A DNA stretch of 64,000 nt from Micavibrio sp. UBA2638 (GTDB lineage: Bacteria > Pseudomonadota > Alphaproteobacteria > Micavibrionales > Micavibrionaceae). The position numbers and the translations under genes were made by a program. The stretch covers positions 77,858 through 141,857 of the forward strand of contig DENS01000018.1 of assembly GCA_002359735.1 (NCBI GenBank). Reading direction: 5' to 3'. Below the pieces are notes generated by a model. The model was not told where the DNA came from, ran no database searches, and saw only the letters and a program-made list of their open reading frames with translations. Of the stretch, positions 61,841 through 64,000 are shown piece after piece. Every line of letters begins with the position of its first letter. Within the stretch, counting starts at the first letter, position 1.

Positions 61841-63601
61841 TTAACCCTCGCTTACGCTCAATGCGCTGACGGTTCTAATGGGATACCCATTTGCATCTTT
61901 TACGACATTGGCGGGCGTGACGCTCGATCCCTGTCCATAGTTAGACCATAGCTCAACGGTTGAACCGCTTGCGATAGAGGATCCTAACGTAAATGTAATC
62001 TCATTCCCATCAATGGAAAGGCTGGAGATTGTGACCGGGCTTCCGTCATCCTCAATGCGGAACGTGTCCACTTCGCTGCCAGATATGGCCGCGCCGCTAT
62101 CCAAAGCAACCGTGGCCGTTACTGTGCTGCCGCTATATGTGGCGCTTGTAATAATGGGGCCGCGTAAGGTGCCAGTCAAAACGAACTCTGCCGCACGCGT
62201 ACCCTCTACCGTATAACCGGCAGGCGTTCTATGGATATTGTCCTGTAATGGCTGGTCATGGTTTTCCCAGCCCAAATAACAGAATGAGTTTTCCGCAATG
62301 ACTTCCAACTGCGCATCACGCACTTGTTGAACGGCGCTGTCATTGCCGCCTGTTCTGCGCCCCAAGGGTGTAAAGATTAACCTTGCATTCGGGCATTCTT
62401 CATTCAAGCGGGTTACAAGCTGCGTTAGGGCTGTCTTGAATTGTGCTTTTGTGATAATGGCGCTAGCGATGGCCGTGGCATCGGCCTCCCCGTTTACAAT
62501 CAGGATGTTCTCATACAGGGAAATATCCCCGCGAATACCGCCGCTATAGGCCGCCGCATTGGTGATAAAGGCAGTTAAAGCCCCGCCGTCTGAATTATCA
62601 TTGCCTATCCAAAAACCGTTGCCGCCTGTTTCTGCATCTTCGTGAACCGCGCTGCCATTGACTGCGCCATTGAAGAAGAACTGTGTTTCTTTTTCTGTTA
62701 AAATCTCTGTGGTAAAAGCGGTCTCACCTTCATCAGTATATGTTGCGTTGTCCGTTGACCATAAAAGCATATTCGACTGACCAGCAGTGGCCGTTGTTTC
62801 ATCCTGAGCGGATAAGGTAACGTCAATACCCCATTTGTTACCAAGGTAATTTAAAATCCAGTCTTTTTCGGCAATGCTTAAATCACCGCTTACCACAATG
62901 ATTTCGGCAATCTTACCAAGCATTGAAACACCTGTTGAAGACTGATCACCAATTGTAATATTTGGGGGTGTCGTTGGCTTGTCGTAAACACTCCCCGTTA
63001 TCAGGCTGCGCTGGTCTGCCCTTGCGTTGTTCACACCAACTTCGACATATGCATCATCCTGAACAGACCCGTACAGAACATAGGGCGTATCAACCTCAAT
63101 TGTCGTGACCTTACCGATTGTTGTCACCGCGCTGCCATCTTTTGTGAATTGGCAATAGAAGCTATTGGCGGGGGCGCTATTATTTAATTTAAGCAGGTTA
63201 AATTCTCTGGAACCCGGCCCGGCATAACGGGAATACACGGCGCTAAATGTATCAAGTGTATCCCATTCGGCCACAACAAAAACATGCTGACCCAAAGAGT
63301 TGGCGAACTCTGCGCCATAGGGAACGATCATGCGCTGCCCTGTGGTGAAATCAAGCGCATTCAGGCTGTTAATCGTTACCGTTCCTGTTGTCGGCTCCGT
63401 TCCGCTGGCTGTGGCGTGGTTATTGTTGCCGGATTTATCATCCCATTGTGATACGTTGCCGGAACTTTCTGTAATTGTACTTTCATCCGAAGCATCAAGC
63501 CAAAGTGGGAGGCGGGATGATCCGAAATATTGAAGAGGGGAGTTTTTAGACAAACGTGTCTTAATGGAGCCTATGCTAAGACCCAATCCTAAACGAGGCA
63601 T
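61841..63601 (-). CDS. LamG-like / SGNH esterase fusion protein
   Basis: A 586-residue protein. Residues about 30-260 look like a concanavalin/LamG-type sugar-binding domain (L-W-L-D-A-S-D, W-D-D-K-S-G-N-N-N-H-A). The SGNH hydrolase follows: block I A-G-Q-S-N-M with S276, N-G-E-A-D at 370-374, and D454-N-I-H457. This is the sialate-O-acetylesterase/SASA style. The C-terminal about 100 residues are an Ig-like fold. The start M-P-R-L-G-L-G-L-S-I has no signal peptide and recalls phage tail proteins. AAGGAT precedes the ATG. Probable target: acetyl esters on a polysaccharide. Confidence 0.78.
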   Translation of the reverse strand: MPRLGLGLSIGSIKTRLSKNSPLQYFGSSRLPLWLDASDESTITESSGNVSQWDDKSGNNNHATASGTEPTTGTVTINSLNALDFTTGQRMIVPYGAEFANSLGQHVFVVAEWDTLDTFSAVYSRYAGPGSREFNLLKLNNSAPANSFYCQFTKDGSAVTTIGKVTTIEVDTPYVLYGSVQDDAYVEVGVNNARADQRSLITGSVYDKPTTPPNITIGDQSSTGVSMLGKIAEIIVVSGDLSIAEKDWILNYLGNKWGIDVTLSAQDETTATAGQSNMLLWSTDNATYTDEGETAFTTEILTEKETQFFFNGAVNGSAVHEDAETGGNGFWIGNDNSDGGALTAFITNAAAYSGGIRGDISLYENILIVNGEADATAIASAIITKAQFKTALTQLVTRLNEECPNARLIFTPLGRRTGGNDSAVQQVRDAQLEVIAENSFCYLGWENHDQPLQDNIHRTPAGYTVEGTRAAEFVLTGTLRGPIITSATYSGSTVTATVALDSGAAISGSEVDTFRIEDDGSPVTISSLSIDGNEITFTLGSSIASGSTVELWSNYGQGSSVTPANVVKDANGYPIRTVSALSVSEG

Positions 63602-63683
63602 GGTTCATCATCCTTAAGTATTTTGTTGTGAAAAAGAAAATCCGAGGACGTTATCCGTTTATGAATCTATGGGCGCCCGAAGC

Positions 63684-63706
63684 ACAAACGCACTTATGGC
63701 GTTTGT
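63684..63706. other. Hairpin in the leader of the esterase gene
   Basis: Perfect 8-bp inverted repeat ACAAACGC/GCGTTTGT with a 7-base loop, about 80 bp upstream of the esterase start on the minus strand. There is no T-run on either side, so a terminator is unlikely. It could be an operator or mRNA structure. Confidence 0.4.
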
Positions 63707-63788
63707 AGGATATTATTCCTATATTATTCCTGAATTGTCAAGCAGAAAATATACAACGATTTCGAGGGGCAATTAGTAATTGCTAACA

Positions 63789-63945
63789 ATGAAAAAAAAT
63801 AGAGGCTTGGAATCGCCGGAAACCTTGGTATGCCGATTACAGATACAGTGAGGTGAATAAAAATGAAAAGACGATAGAAACTGAAGCTAAAAAGGCAGGT
63901 GTTGATCCGGAAATGCCCCGCGGACAGCGGGGCTTTGTGGCATAA
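63789..63945 (+). pseudogene. Small frameshifted reading frame (about 51 residues if repaired)
   Basis: ATG at 63789 is followed by eight A (63792-63799). In the actual frame translation stops after about 19 codons. Removing one A joins the ATG to a frame open to the TAA at 63943-63945. That frame reads like real protein: K-K-I-E-A-W-N-R-R-K-P-W-Y-A-D-Y-R-Y, then P-R-G-Q-R-G-F-V-A at the end. Either a mutation, a phase-variable tract, or a sequencing error. There is no clear ribosome site. The 7-bp stem at 63915-63933 overlaps its end. Confidence 0.45.
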
Positions 63946-63977
63946 ATTCTCTTCATGGACGAAGTGAAAAAAGTAAA

Positions 63978-64000
63978 TGGTGGAGGGGGCAGGATTCGAA
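63978..64000 (-). tRNA. tRNA 3' end, cut by window edge (possibly tRNA-Tyr)
   Basis: Read on the minus strand the last 23 bases give T-loop TTCGAAT, T-stem CCTGC, acceptor strand CCCCTCC, discriminator A and CCA. That is a textbook tRNA 3' end. The acceptor implies a 5' end GGAGGGG, as in many alphaproteobacterial tRNA-Tyr genes, but the anticodon lies outside the window. The encoded CCA end faces left, towards the esterase gene. Confidence 0.8.

Noticed and set aside
63915..63933. Hairpin GCCCCGC/GCGGGGC as a terminator
   Set aside because: Only three T follow on the plus strand and none of note on the minus strand. It overlaps the end of the small frameshifted frame.

Overview
The window looks like a chromosomal segment of a Gram-negative, respiring bacterium, most likely an alphaproteobacterium. 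The support is an AcrAB-OprM type efflux operon, a complete cbb3 oxidase operon in the order ccoNOQPGHIS with an FNR/FixK-type regulator beside it, and a fatty-acid oxidation protein with the dehydrogenase domain ahead of the hydratase domain. Genus cannot be named from the sequence. Base composition looks mid-range, and the polysaccharide genes (about 40.6-49.5 kb) look somewhat more GC-rich by eye.

Layout. (1) 1-6077: start of a divergent TetR/AcrR regulator, an operator lying inside the promoter, then an RND efflux pump (adaptor, inner-membrane pump, outer-membrane lipoprotein). (2) 6104-10146, minus strand: beta-oxidation pair (thiolase, then a large hydroxyacyl-CoA dehydrogenase/enoyl-CoA hydratase). 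(3) 10323-20318: an OmpW porin preceded by a perfect FNR box, an FNR-like regulator with an unusual C-terminal cysteine cluster, a DsbD_2-type membrane protein and the cbb3 oxidase structural and assembly genes. (4) 20361-27638: a two-component system followed in the same direction by a lipid-modification cluster (FAD oxidoreductase, DUF1365, cyclopropane fatty acid synthase, chalcone-isomerase-like protein, DUF3833 lipoprotein, esterase). (5) 27649-36148: metal P-type ATPase, a small gene divergent from a LysR regulator, a degenerate zinc-ribbon protein, a translationally coupled NhaA and SulP pair, a beta-CASP metallohydrolase and a LOG-family protein. (6) 36263-52943: surface polysaccharide locus. 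It has an O-acylation pair (MBOAT plus SGNH-like partner), a glycosyltransferase and a route to a dTDP-4-formamido-4,6-dideoxyhexose (RmlA, RmlB, VioA-like, VioF-like). A WecF-like transferase, flippase, polymerase, asparagine-synthase-like protein, methyltransferases and an outer-membrane beta-barrel protein complete it. (7) 53061-61806: three large RTX proteins in a row (a serralysin-like protease, a DUF4114 protein with an inserted coiled coil, and a repeat protein with a twinned C-terminal module). (8) 61841-64000: a LamG-like/SGNH esterase on the minus strand, a small frameshifted reading frame and the 3' end of a tRNA at the right edge.

How parts work together. The FNR-like regulator and its two candidate boxes tie the OmpW porin and the cbb3 region to low oxygen. 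The two-component system sits where it could control envelope lipid modification. The polysaccharide locus and the RTX proteins together suggest a surface or biofilm matrix programme. The three RTX genes share a repeat module in the protein and a similar AT-rich element upstream, which suggests duplication and co-regulation. No type I secretion apparatus, initiating sugar-phosphate transferase or export porin/kinase pair is in the window, so those functions must lie elsewhere.
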